Of a stretch of DNA of 64,000 nucleotides, positions 52,136 to 60,861 are shown piece by piece (within the stretch, counting starts at the first letter, position 1; every line of letters starts with the position of its first letter). The stretch covers positions 186,001 to 250,000 of the forward strand of contig NZ_RJVG01000004.1 in the NCBI RefSeq assembly GCF_003752155.1, read 5' to 3'. A program made the translations under genes and the position numbers. The notes beneath the pieces are model-generated. The model did not search any database, was not told where the DNA came from, and saw nothing but the letters and a program-made list of their open reading frames with translations. This DNA comes from Mobilisporobacter senegalensis (GTDB lineage: Bacteria > Bacillota > Clostridia > Lachnospirales > Lachnospiraceae).

Positions 52136-53121
52136 TGAACTCCCTCCAGTAAACAATCACAATATTCTTGTAAAGCTATTTTGTACTCATTCTTTCTTAA
52201 ATCCTTTATATCCTCTTTTGCTTTTTTTATATAATAAACGATTTTATCTTTTACTTCGGACAGAATTATATCCTGGCTAATTATTTCAATTACCAATTCC
52301 TTATTTGAAGATTTCCCGCTATAAAAATTTTGTATTATTTCCTTTTGCAGGGTATTACCTATTTTATAAGCTACAATTGTTGGTAATGTAACAATTCTTC
52401 TTTCTAGATCAGTCTGATAAGATTTATCAGCTCCCTCATTTCTTAAATAAATAACACTCTTTAAATCATCCAGTATTTGATATGCCAGACCAAGATTATA
52501 CCCATAAGACACTACAGCAGCTCTATAATTCTCACTATCCCCAGCAATAATTGTACCTAATTCACAAGCCATAGAAAAAAATATAGAGGTCTTATTACTG
52601 ATCACATGTATATAATCCAATTCACTGATAGTATAGTTTCCCTCTAAAATACTTTCTGACTTTTGACCTTCATACATATGCAATAAACAGGATGATATAC
52701 TATTTAAAATTTCTTTTTTCTGATTTTCTCCAGTTTCAATCTCGCCTATTAATCTCATTACGATAAATATTAAACAGTCCCCCAATAGCAAGGCTGAAGG
52801 CAGCCCATACTCATTCACAATAGTTTTTCGTCCTCTTCTATATACCCCATTGTCAATTATATCATCGTGTATGAGACTTGCTGCCTGTATTAACTCAATA
52901 ATAATTGTGAGTTCAGTAAGGCTAGAGTCGTATTCTTTTCCTGCTAAATAAGCTGTAATATATGTAAAAGTAGAACGTATCATTTTCCCAGGACATTTTA
53001 TTACCTGCATAAACTCTGGAATTGACATAAAATCCTTTAAATCTATATTATCAATAATTTCAAAAACCTGACTCTCATAGGTTTCTTTAACCTTTTTATT
53101 TATAATATTAAAGCTTTTCAC
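52132..53121 (-). CDS. Polyprenyl (trans-isoprenyl) diphosphate synthase
   Basis: A 329-residue all-helical synthase: PGKMIRS (IPP-binding Lys/Arg), first Asp-rich motif HDDIIDNGVYRRGR (85-98), and second motif AYQILDDLKS (213-222), where the last Asp of the usual DDxxD is Ser. Small residues just before the first motif fit a medium/long product, but chain length is uncertain. It is the first gene of the island operon, presumably making the prenyl donor for UbiA and/or substrate for the cyclase-like domain. Leader is about 130 bases. Confidence 0.88.
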   Translation of the reverse strand: MKSFNIINKKVKETYESQVFEIIDNIDLKDFMSIPEFMQVIKCPGKMIRSTFTYITAYLAGKEYDSSLTELTIIIELIQAASLIHDDIIDNGVYRRGRKTIVNEYGLPSALLLGDCLIFIVMRLIGEIETGENQKKEILNSISSCLLHMYEGQKSESILEGNYTISELDYIHVISNKTSIFFSMACELGTIIAGDSENYRAAVVSYGYNLGLAYQILDDLKSVIYLRNEGADKSYQTDLERRIVTLPTIVAYKIGNTLQKEIIQNFYSGKSSNKELVIEIISQDIILSEVKDKIVYYIKKAKEDIKDLRKNEYKIALQEYCDCLLEGVQ

Positions 53122-53261
53122 TTATATCCCCCCACACAGTAGCTTATTAATAAAGTTTTTAACACCCCACCATATTACTTAAATTTTGTACATTTTTATG
53201 TATTTTTCTATATTTTTCGCTCTTTTTAATATACTTTATCCAATTAACTCCAATTAAATAA

Positions 53262-53290
53262 ATAATACAAAATATGCCACATTTTGTCAA
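53262..53290 (-). promoter_or_regulatory. Sigma-A promoter of the 16-gene operon
   Basis: Minus strand TTGACA (53285-53290), 17 bases, TATTAT (53262-53267). It overlaps the 3' end of the TIGR04076-like fragment. It is the only clear promoter I find for the whole run to 33531, where gaps do not exceed 41 bases. Confidence 0.8.
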
Positions 53291-53469
53291 TAATTTTCTG
53301 ATTGCTTAAATTCTTCATCGCAAAAACCTTCTGTTTTTGCATAATCAGCATAAAATACATCTCCTACATTCATTAATGAACAAATTAAAATCCTTGCCAC
53401 ACCATACTCTTCTGCTAAATCTTTCTGGATTGTAGTTTTAAGTATTGCTAATTTACACCTTTTAATCAT
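53287..53469 (-). pseudogene. Truncated TIGR04076-like protein
   Basis: 60 codons from ATG 53469 read MIKRCKLAILKT, QKDLAEEYGV, VGDVFYADYAKTEGFCDEEF, the N-terminal two thirds of TIGR04076 proteins (function unknown). The typical end (AWKAIYQYVFALAHGG) is missing and replaced by KQSENY at the operon promoter. The longer frame up to 53628 runs through a terminator hairpin and is not real. I read it as cut when the operon was acquired. Confidence 0.55.
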
Positions 53470-53533
53470 GTGACTAACTCCCTGATATATAACTTCTTGA
53501 ATAGCTAGTTCATCTTTCCTCCTAAAATGGGCA

Positions 53534-53574
53534 GAAAAAAAGCCGGGCGTAACATTTCTGATACTCCCGGCTTT
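53534..53574 (-). terminator. GC-rich terminator
   Basis: AAGCCGGG and CCCGGCTT flank a 17-base loop, followed on the minus strand by a run of seven T. It terminates something from the yolD side, or insulates the operon. Confidence 0.75.
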
Positions 53575-53639
53575 CATGGCCATAGTTGAAAAGGTCATAA
53601 AAATGGCCCTGACACTTAAAAATGCCAAGGATATTTTTA

Positions 53640-54097
53640 CTTACTTAATATTCTTTATAGCTACCCCATAATACAGAGTATAAGGGATTGAAGATTCAAA
53701 GTCAGCACGCACTTAGTCCGCATTCCGTCCGCCTTTAGTTCACACCTAATTTATCTTCACTAAAAAAATACTTGCTGTCGATATTATTTCCACTTATCCC
53801 AATGAAAACAGCTTTATATTTTAGAAGTGCATAACCCCATAATGCCTTCTGTTAATTTTCTCTTCTCTGATCCTGTTTCTGTACCACTAACACCTTCATA
53901 CCGATCCTCATATTATCTCTTATTGTTCCGTCCATTTTTCTCCAATCAACATTTTCATTTTAAATAAATATATTTCTTCTGTTATCAATTTCGACTCTGA
54001 CAAAGCTGTAAACGTTAAATATATTTGCTCTAAATAGCATATCTTTTCTATATATCAACTTTTGTCTTATTCATAACATTTAACCAAAAGGTAATGC
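53640..54097. other. Long intergenic stretch without genes
   Basis: AT-rich, no supportable ORF on either strand, and no clear repeat. It is probably decayed sequence between yolD and the operon. Confidence 0.5.
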
Positions 54098-54550
54098 TTA
54101 CATAGAAAAATCATTTATAGACGGAAAAATTTCTCCTTTGATACTGATGATTTCCTCTATAGGTATCCTTGTTTCATCCTGCATAACGACAGTTCGCTCA
54201 TGCCCGTCAATTTTTTTCACAATGCCAATAGCAGAAACGTAAGCTCCACCTGTCTTCTTTTCATCTGGCTGAAAATAAGTGATATTAATCTCTGGTTGAC
54301 TACCTAACTGCTCATGTACGATTCTCAGTTTTTCATCTAATACATTTTTCGCACACTCATCCAACTCCATTCTTCTATTTGTTAGCCTTGCTGTCTCCTT
54401 GATGGCTCCTTCATAATCGGTCACTGCGACAAATGGAGAAAATTGTGCCGCACGATCATGTGTAGACATATGTGGATGAGATTTTGATATATGGTGTGGT
54501 AGATTGATGATATCATCATACTGATGTTCATAATTCTTATCGTCTTTCAT
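54098..54550 (-). CDS. YolD-like protein
   Basis: About 150 residues with the YolD signature YDDIINLPHHISKSHPHMS, RAAQFSPFVAVTDYEGAIKE, then TARLTNRRMELDE. YolD-like genes pair with Y-family polymerases (UvrX/UmuC) on phages and mobile elements. GGAGG before ATG 54550 sets the start. It follows the polymerase by about 45 bases. Confidence 0.85.
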   Translation of the reverse strand: MKDDKNYEHQYDDIINLPHHISKSHPHMSTHDRAAQFSPFVAVTDYEGAIKETARLTNRRMELDECAKNVLDEKLRIVHEQLGSQPEINITYFQPDEKKTGGAYVSAIGIVKKIDGHERTVVMQDETRIPIEEIISIKGEIFPSINDFSM

Positions 54551-54595
54551 TTTCTGCCTCCTTATACATTGTTTCACAAGCGTTTCCTTTCGGAG

Positions 54596-56125
54596 CTATG
54601 CCTTATGTCCTCCTATTTGCTTGTTTCGCTCTACTGTCATAGCACCCTTTTCCAAATTCATGCCCTTTAATATAGCATTTTTTCCGAACTTTTTCTTTAT
54701 GTCCAATACCGCTTGTTGCATCTTCTTTTCACGTTCCAGAGCGGCTTCCTCTTCTTCCCTTTTCTTTTGTTCAGCTGTATAATCGGTGAACAGGTCAAGC
54801 TGTTCAAAGGAATCAGACCTTACTACAGAACTTTCATCAACAACGTGATTTGCAGTTATGTTAATCCTTCTAACCAAAAGGTTTTCATCTACTATTTGAC
54901 AATACAAATCCATGACTGCATCGATTATTAGTTTTGTAGAGGACGTTAGACCTCCTAGATTTGCGGTTCCATGAGCATGTTTTGGAACTTTACGCCCATA
55001 ATGATCTGTAGTTACAGTTCCATTGTATTTCTTCCTTATCTCTGGGTTACTCATATTCTCAATATCATAGCCTACAATTAAAACCATCTGATCCGCCACA
55101 AGCCCTTTATCAACCAGATCAAGAACAAGAAGATCTGTCATTTCCCGTACAATCAACCTTGCTTTCTCATAATCATATGGGCACTGTAGAACTTGTCCGG
55201 ATCCAAGGCTTTTTACACGAGGCTTATAAGACTTTATGTCTGCCATCGTACATGGTTCCCAGCCCCAAGCATGATCAATCAACAGCTCAGCATTTATTCC
55301 AAACAACTTATAAAGCAGTTCTTCATTGTAAAAACTATTAGGTTTTCCAATCGAACACTTTGCCACATCCCCCATTGTAAACAGTCCATATTTTTCTAAT
55401 TTTCTGGCATATCCTCTCCCAACACGCCAGAAATCCGTTAGTGGGCGATGTGACCAGAGGAGATGACGATAGGTCATCTCTTCTAATTCAGCAATCCGGA
55501 CTCCATCCTTGTCTGGTACTATGTGTTTCGCCACGATATCCATCGCAATCTTACAAAGATATAAGTTAGTGCCCACTCCAGCTGTGGCCGTAATTCCAGT
55601 AGTTTGAAGAACTTCTTGTATCATCTTCATAGCTAATTCCCGTGCTGAAAGATGGTATGTCTGCAAATAATTGGTCACCTCCATAAAAACTTCATCTACG
55701 GAGTAAACATGGATATCTTCCGGTGCAACATATTTCAAATATATACTATAAATCCTAGTACTATATTCCATATAGCAAGCCATTCTTGGTGGAGCTGTAA
55801 TATAATCTAATGACAATTCAGGAGATTTTTTTAGTACTATATCATCATAGGAAGAGCCAATAAATATGTGACCAGGGGCTTTACAAACTCGTTGAGAGTT
55901 CACTTCTTTGACTTTTTGAACAACTTCAAAGAGTCTTGCTCGCCCTTGAATGCCATATGACTTTAAAGATGGTGACACCGCAAGGCAGATTGTCTTTTCA
56001 GTGCGGCTTGCATCAGCAACTACAAGATTAGTAGTCAAAGGGTCAAGATTACGTTCAGCACATTCAACAGAGGCATAGAAAGATTTTAGATCAATCGCAA
56101 TATAAACATGATTTTCCTGTTTCAT
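54596..56125 (-). CDS. Y-family DNA polymerase (UmuC/DinB-type)
   Basis: A 509-residue translesion polymerase: AIDLKSFYASVECAERNLDP (catalytic Asp), YSVDEVFMEV (SxDE catalytic motif) and the helix-hairpin region WRVGRGYARKLEKYGLFTMGD, then little-finger domain and a charged C-terminus with coiled, Lys/Glu-rich tail. Paired with YolD, as on many mobile elements, it supports damage tolerance. It is complete. Confidence 0.9.
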   Translation of the reverse strand: MKQENHVYIAIDLKSFYASVECAERNLDPLTTNLVVADASRTEKTICLAVSPSLKSYGIQGRARLFEVVQKVKEVNSQRVCKAPGHIFIGSSYDDIVLKKSPELSLDYITAPPRMACYMEYSTRIYSIYLKYVAPEDIHVYSVDEVFMEVTNYLQTYHLSARELAMKMIQEVLQTTGITATAGVGTNLYLCKIAMDIVAKHIVPDKDGVRIAELEEMTYRHLLWSHRPLTDFWRVGRGYARKLEKYGLFTMGDVAKCSIGKPNSFYNEELLYKLFGINAELLIDHAWGWEPCTMADIKSYKPRVKSLGSGQVLQCPYDYEKARLIVREMTDLLVLDLVDKGLVADQMVLIVGYDIENMSNPEIRKKYNGTVTTDHYGRKVPKHAHGTANLGGLTSSTKLIIDAVMDLYCQIVDENLLVRRINITANHVVDESSVVRSDSFEQLDLFTDYTAEQKKREEEEAALEREKKMQQAVLDIKKKFGKNAILKGMNLEKGAMTVERNKQIGGHKA

Positions 56126-56570
56126 GGTCTATGCCCCCTTCTTATTCTTCAATCTCTGATTCCATTTCATCCTATGTTACTTCATATGGTGTTCTTCAAA
56201 AGGTATATATATAGCTATCTAGAAAATGTATCATTCTGTTCTGCATTTATCTCATTTTATTCTCTTTCCAACTTTTTTACTTTGAATGGTTGATGGTATA
56301 TTCAAGAGAATTTGTAAATCCGACTTTATTCATGAATAATAATTTAAATTATATCAAGAATTCATTGCTTATTCAATTATCACATGATAATGAGTATAGG
56401 TAAGTATAGGATTCTATTTTTAATGCTAACCAATATGATTTATCACTTGTATAGGTATATTATATGGAGTTCTTATATTTTTTCTCTATATTGTTAAAAT
56501 CATTCTTAAAGTGTTTCATTCTTGGAAGTCCATTATTATTGAGTTACTATTGAAGTACTATTCATTTATA
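56126..56570. other. Intergenic stretch upstream of umuC
   Basis: AT-rich, no supportable gene or repeat. It presumably holds the umuC promoter, which I cannot place with confidence. Confidence 0.4.
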
Positions 56571-57190
56571 CTATTCATTTATTATGTTGTTTTTGTTAAT
56601 TATTTGTCTTATCCCTTCAACAAATTTTTGTTGCCCTCCGTTGGCGGGATGTCTAACATACTCCGTAGCATAACTTTGAAACATAGTACTATTTAGTATA
56701 GTTTCTTCCGCTGCTCTTCCCACTGCAATAATTTTATTTATAGTTCTAAATTCATTTAAAATAATTTCTAAATATCTTAGTCCAGCTTCATTTTCTTTTT
56801 TTGTTGGTTTTCTATTAGTATCTTTACTACCCTTGAAGGGATGAAAACGAAATTTGTTCCACAATAGTAATTGATCCAAATATGTACCTATATTCCCCCA
56901 TACTATACTTGCTTAGCTCCCTTTTTCTAAATTCACATCACAATTAATTGCTTTATATCCAAGTATCTCCCCTAAATACGAGTTACACCATTTCTTTTTA
57001 TCAAATGAAATTCTTCCGTAAACGGAATTCCTGTATTGCGACACCCTTGTAACCTGGTGCCTCTCCTACTATAATGAATTCTCCATGCTGTAACTGATAT
57101 GAAAGCTTCTACAGGAAACTTTAGCATCTCTGCCGTTGTTGGATTTAGTTTACCGCCAATTTTCTAATTTGAAAATTCCGCAGTGTGGTA
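56571..57190 (-). pseudogene. Decayed uracil-DNA glycosylase
   Basis: Three frames carry consecutive family motifs: FIIVGEAPGYKG (about 57030-57070), then CRNTGIPFTEEFHL in another frame, and WGNIGTYLDQLLLWNKFRFHPF, KPTKKE, IIAVGRAAEETILN, YVRHPANGGQQKFVEGI (56571-56910). At least two frameshifts and internal stops break it. The match is to the clostridial uracil-DNA glycosylase group with the VGEAPG motif. It supports decay at the lysS-proximal end of the island. Confidence 0.7.
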
Positions 57191-57306
57191 AAGTTATTTT
57201 GAAACTTACCTTCTCATGGTAAAAATAATTATTTATGCTTATCGACTATGACTTACACTTTAATGGCATAGAATTTACTTCGTAAATTCTTCCTGCAACG
57301 AAAAAA

Positions 57307-57344
57307 GGACACCTTTCTAAAAGTTAACTTTTAGAAAAGTGTCC
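57307..57344 (-). terminator. Near-perfect palindromic terminator
   Basis: GGACACCTTTCTAAAAGTT is mirrored by AACTTTTAGAAAAGTGTCC, with TTTTTT following on the minus strand. It lies 144 bases past the lysS stop and probably ends the greA-lysS transcript, or came with the island. Confidence 0.85.
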
Positions 57345-57475
57345 AAGTAGTGCAAAATATTAAATTGGTTTCTTTAGAGGGAACTCAGCATTATCGTGTA
57401 TTATCACGTATTATGCGAGTCAAAAATGTTGTCTTTTTGTTGTCCTTAGGGAATTCAACACCCTTCAAACCCTTG

Positions 57476-57514
57476 ATTTTACTGGCTTTATTTATCCAGC
57501 GTCTTCATCGTAGG
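57476..57514 (-). repeat. Candidate attachment site: lysS-proximal direct repeat
   Basis: The lysS 3' end and 12 bases beyond it; 35/39 identical to 33371-33409. Just outside, 57386-57470 has repeated GTATTAT and TTGTTGTC/ATGTTGTC words and a near-palindrome GCATTATCGTG/CACGTATTATGC, reminiscent of recombinase arm sites (inference). Confidence 0.6.
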
Positions 57515-58978
57515 GAATAATAAAACATCTCTAATAGCAGCAGAATCAGTTAAAAGCATAACTAATCTATCAATACCAATTCCTATACCACCAGTTGGAG
57601 GCATTCCATATTCTAACGCTGTTAAGAAATCTTCATCCAGAACATTTGCTTCATCATCACCTGCGGCACGAAGTGCTTCCTGTGCTTCAAAACGTCCTCT
57701 TTGATCAATTGGATCATTTAATTCGGAGAATGCATTGGCCATCTCACGTTTTGTGATGAATAATTCAAACCTTTCTGTATAGTTTGGATCTGTTGGTTTT
57801 CTCTTAGCTAAAGGAGATATTTCAACAGGGTGATCCATAATAAATGTAGGTTGGTCTAATTTTTCTTCCACATATTCTTCAAAGAATAAATTGATAATAT
57901 CACCTTTTTTATGCCTGTTCTCAAAGGCAATATGATGCTCTTTTGCTAATGCTTTTGCCTCTTCTTCTGTTTCAATTGTATTAAAGTCAATTCCAGCATA
58001 TTTCTTGACAGCATCAACCATAGTTAAACGTTCAAACGGTTTTGACAGATCAATTTCTACACCATCATAGCTAATTAGAGTTGTTCCAAGAACCTTATTG
58101 GCAACGATTCTAAATAATTCTTCCACTAAATCCATCATACCATAATAATCCGTATATGCCTGGTATAATTCTAACAAAGTAAACTCTGGGTTATGGCGAA
58201 CAGATAGACCTTCATTACGGAATACACGTCCAATTTCGTATACTCTCTCAAGCCCACCTACGATTAATCTCTTTAAATATAATTCAAGAGATATTCTTAG
58301 ATGAATATCCTGATCAAGAGAATTATGGTGTGTATTAAACGGTCTTGCAGCCGCACCACCAGCATTTGGTACAAGTACCGGTGTTTCTACTTCAATAAAA
58401 TCCTGATTATCTAAATAATTACGAATCTCCCGAATAATGAAAGAACGTTTAATAAATGTATCTTTTACTTCCGGGTTCACAATTAAATCAATGTACCTTT
58501 GTCTGTAACGAGTATCGGTGTCTTTTAAACCATGGAATTTCTCAGGTAGAACCTGCAGACTTTTAGAAAGTAATACAACTTCTACTGCTTTAATGGAAAC
58601 TTCCTCTGTATGGGTTTTAAATACAACCCCTTTCAGACCTACGATATCACCAATATCAAATTTCTTAAAATCTGCATATGCATCATCGCCAATTTCATCT
58701 CTTCTGACATATGCCTGCATATTGCCTTTTACATCAGCTATATTACAAAAAGATGCTTTACCCATCACTCTCTTTGACATGATACGGCCAGCAATAGATA
58801 CTTCCTGTCCTTCTAATTTCTCAAAATTTTCAAGGATATCTTTTGTATGAGCTGTTACATCATACTTCATGATTTGAAAAGGATCTTTTCCATTCTCCTG
58901 AAGTTCAGCTAATTTAGCTCTCTTTATTTTTAGTAATTCATTTAAATCCTGTTCGACTTGCTTCTTTTCTTCAGCCAA
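57488..58978 (-). CDS. lysS: Lysyl-tRNA synthetase, class II
   Basis: A 496-residue class II enzyme: N-terminal OB-fold anticodon domain (about 55-165), motif 2 [18 protein letters not shown], motif 3 [14 protein letters not shown], ending FPTMKTLDK. It charges tRNA-Lys in translation. It lies 33 bases after greA and shares its promoter. The frame is intact even though its 3' end appears to have been used as an integration site. Confidence 0.96.
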   Translation of the reverse strand: MAEEKKQVEQDLNELLKIKRAKLAELQENGKDPFQIMKYDVTAHTKDILENFEKLEGQEVSIAGRIMSKRVMGKASFCNIADVKGNMQAYVRRDEIGDDAYADFKKFDIGDIVGLKGVVFKTHTEEVSIKAVEVVLLSKSLQVLPEKFHGLKDTDTRYRQRYIDLIVNPEVKDTFIKRSFIIREIRNYLDNQDFIEVETPVLVPNAGGAAARPFNTHHNSLDQDIHLRISLELYLKRLIVGGLERVYEIGRVFRNEGLSVRHNPEFTLLELYQAYTDYYGMMDLVEELFRIVANKVLGTTLISYDGVEIDLSKPFERLTMVDAVKKYAGIDFNTIETEEEAKALAKEHHIAFENRHKKGDIINLFFEEYVEEKLDQPTFIMDHPVEISPLAKRKPTDPNYTERFELFITKREMANAFSELNDPIDQRGRFEAQEALRAAGDDEANVLDEDFLTALEYGMPPTGGIGIGIDRLVMLLTDSAAIRDVLLFPTMKTLDK

Positions 58979-59011
58979 AATCTATCTCTCCTTCATATGT
59001 AGCCTAACTGG

Positions 59012-59491
59012 CTAGTTAGATTTTTGTATCTCTAATATCTTATAACGTGATATTCCTACTTGTGTTTCTAATTCAACGATTTCTCCAACTTTACCGCCAA
59101 TTAATGCTTTACCTACAGGAGATTCATTAGAAATCTTTCCTTTTAAGCTATTCGCTTCTGTGGAACCAACAATTTTATAATCTAATATATCATCATATTC
59201 TAAATCCATAATACGAACTCTACATCCAATGTTTATTGTGTTAACATCAACATCTTCTTCTACTACTACTTCTGCATTTCTTAGGATTTTATCTATTTCT
59301 TCAATTCTTGCTTCAATATCTCTTTGTTCATCTTTCGCAGCATCATATTCAGCATTTTCTGATAAATCCCCTTGTTCTCTTGCCTCTTTGATTTTTTCTG
59401 CTACTTGTTTACGTCTATTTACCTTTAAATCTTGTAATTCATCCTCTAATTGTTTTAACCCCTCATAGGTTAAGATGTTCTTCTTCTCCAT
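59012..59491 (-). CDS. greA: Transcription elongation factor GreA
   Basis: A 159-residue factor: N-terminal coiled-coil (LTYEGLKQLEDELQDL, REQGDLSENAEYDAAKDEQ with the tip acidic residues) that enters the RNA polymerase channel to stimulate transcript cleavage, and a C-terminal FKBP-like domain with NESPVGKALIGGKVGEIVE. Normal length. It is the first gene of the greA-lysS operon. Confidence 0.95.
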   Translation of the reverse strand: MEKKNILTYEGLKQLEDELQDLKVNRRKQVAEKIKEAREQGDLSENAEYDAAKDEQRDIEARIEEIDKILRNAEVVVEEDVDVNTINIGCRVRIMDLEYDDILDYKIVGSTEANSLKGKISNESPVGKALIGGKVGEIVELETQVGISRYKILEIQKSN

Positions 59492-59634
59492 TAAAGCTCA
59501 ACCTCCAAATTGTATTATCGTATCTTTTATAATGTATATGACTATAAAAAATAACTTATCCCAGGTATTTTCTGTTTTGAAAATCTTAGAACAGGGCTTT
59601 TCTTAGCAAGCTATGACCCTGTACATTCATGATA

Positions 59635-59663
59635 TTATATCCTATCATCTTTTCATTGTCAAG
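59635..59663 (-). promoter_or_regulatory. Consensus sigma-A promoter of greA-lysS
   Basis: Minus strand TTGACA (59658-59663), 17 bases, TATAAT (59635-59640): a perfect consensus. Leader is about 135 bases. Confidence 0.85.
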
Positions 59664-59762
59664 ATTTCGCTATATAAGTCAATTTAATATAATCGTTATT
59701 AGTTACAAACCAGCATGATCTTTTCTTAAAACTATATCATTTTTCTCAAAAAGAGTGTAATT

Positions 59763-59797
59763 AATTCAGGTGCAGTTTAAACCACACCTGAACTGTA
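59763..59797. repeat. Diverged copy of the interspersed palindromic element
   Basis: TTCAGGTG and CACCTGAA pair around GCAGTTTAAACCA, similar to the GGTTTGAACC core at 6485-6548. It lies 36 bases past the 59833 stop and may act as a terminator for it. Confidence 0.5.
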
Positions 59798-59832
59798 TTT
59801 TCCATAATATAATTGAATATATAAGTTACTTC

Positions 59833-60741
59833 CTAGAGGTATATTAATTCCCTTAAGTTCAAATTTAATTCTTTACTTATTTCATCTAAGCTATACCTTA
59901 GGCTTCCATTATTCTTCCCTTCTATAAACTCGCCCAGGAAAGAACGGTTTCTTAATAAATAAAATCCCAATAATTCATTATTAATCACTTGATTTCCAGA
60001 GCTGATTATAACATCATGGATAATACAGGTATTTTTATTTCTTAAATATTGATACTGCCTCTTTATAATATCACTTTCCAGGTCTATCACTATATTGCCC
60101 TGATATCTGGAACGTTCTTTTGATAAATCTATAATTACATCGTTAGTATTGTCATTGTCAAGATATTCTGATGTGATCTCAATAACTAGTCCTGTATTAT
60201 CATATATAATATCAACAAACTCATTAAAATATTCAGGTCTGGGAGTAATAATTGTCAGATGATTTAAATCATTTACTAATAACTCCAGGATGTAGTCAAT
60301 CTTACAATCTCCTGAATCAATTATCTTTAATCTCATATCTTTCATATCAATGGAATGAATCTTTAGGGTACGTTCCATTATAGGAATTATCATTATATAC
60401 ATAATTATAGTCCTATATTGTTTTATCAGTGACTCATCTATTTTACGAATGAATCTGGTTAAATTTGGTTCTGTATACAGATATTCTATCTTATTTTCTT
60501 TTATTATCTTGTCAATATAATCTGTTTTATATTCTTCATCCAGCTCATCAAATTCTTTGTTCGTAAAGGGCAACATAATTGTGTCCCCTTTTTCTCCCAG
60601 ATATACACTTTCTTTATATATAGTCTTAACATATCTTTTTAAGTAAAATAAATATATTTTTCGAGGCAAATATTTCTTTCGTTTTCGAAACTTATTCTCT
60701 TCTTTCTCTTCCATTGTTGAAATTATTGAATAACCATTCAT
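59833..60741 (-). CDS. Hypothetical protein, unknown
   Basis: A 302-residue soluble protein with a basic start (RKRKKYLPRKIYLFYLKRY) and a likely Rossmann-like pattern (MRLKIIDSGDCKIDYIL, HLTIITPRPEYFNEF, NDVIIDLSKER, TCIIHDVIIS). I recognise no family; it may be a lineage-specific relative of sporulation or regulatory proteins. Between nifJ and greA, it has its own likely terminator. Confidence 0.65.
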   Translation of the reverse strand: MNGYSIISTMEEKEENKFRKRKKYLPRKIYLFYLKRYVKTIYKESVYLGEKGDTIMLPFTNKEFDELDEEYKTDYIDKIIKENKIEYLYTEPNLTRFIRKIDESLIKQYRTIIMYIMIIPIMERTLKIHSIDMKDMRLKIIDSGDCKIDYILELLVNDLNHLTIITPRPEYFNEFVDIIYDNTGLVIEITSEYLDNDNTNDVIIDLSKERSRYQGNIVIDLESDIIKRQYQYLRNKNTCIIHDVIISSGNQVINNELLGFYLLRNRSFLGEFIEGKNNGSLRYSLDEISKELNLNLRELIYL

Positions 60742-60825
60742 GATCCTACCACTGATATCTTGTTTATATTTATTATATTCTTAAGCTATTAATATATGTA
60801 CATACTATTGGATCAAGATGAAAAA

Positions 60826-60853
60826 TCCCCTTGCCTTATATATGACAAGGGGA
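60826..60853 (-). terminator. Terminator of nifJ
   Basis: TCCCCTTG and CAAGGGGA form an 8-bp GC-rich stem, followed on the minus strand by TTTTTC. It starts 9 bases past the stop. Confidence 0.9.
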
Positions 60854-60861
60854 TAATTTAA

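Larger units (their letters stand above)
33371..57514. mobile_element. Putative 24-kb genomic island at the 3' end of lysS
   Basis: Direct repeats of the lysS 3' end flank a block holding a 16-gene biosynthetic operon, umuC and yolD, and two decayed genes. Duplicating a gene's 3' end is how tyrosine-recombinase elements integrate without damage to the target. No integrase, relaxase or replication gene is present, so the element is immobile or a remnant, or the repeats arose by another duplication. Confidence 0.55.

Noticed and set aside
33531-53121. Reading the operon as a standard menaquinone, hopanoid or full archaeal-lipid pathway
   Set aside because: No men/mqn genes, no squalene-forming enzymes, and no G1P dehydrogenase or GGGP synthase are present; the gene set fits none of them completely.
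53470-53628. N-terminal extension of the TIGR04076-like frame
   Set aside because: It runs through a GC-rich terminator hairpin and has no family resemblance before Met at 53469.
54098-57480. Search for an integrase or transposase near the island ends
   Set aside because: No tyrosine or serine recombinase motifs in any ORF; only YolD, UmuC and a broken glycosylase are there.
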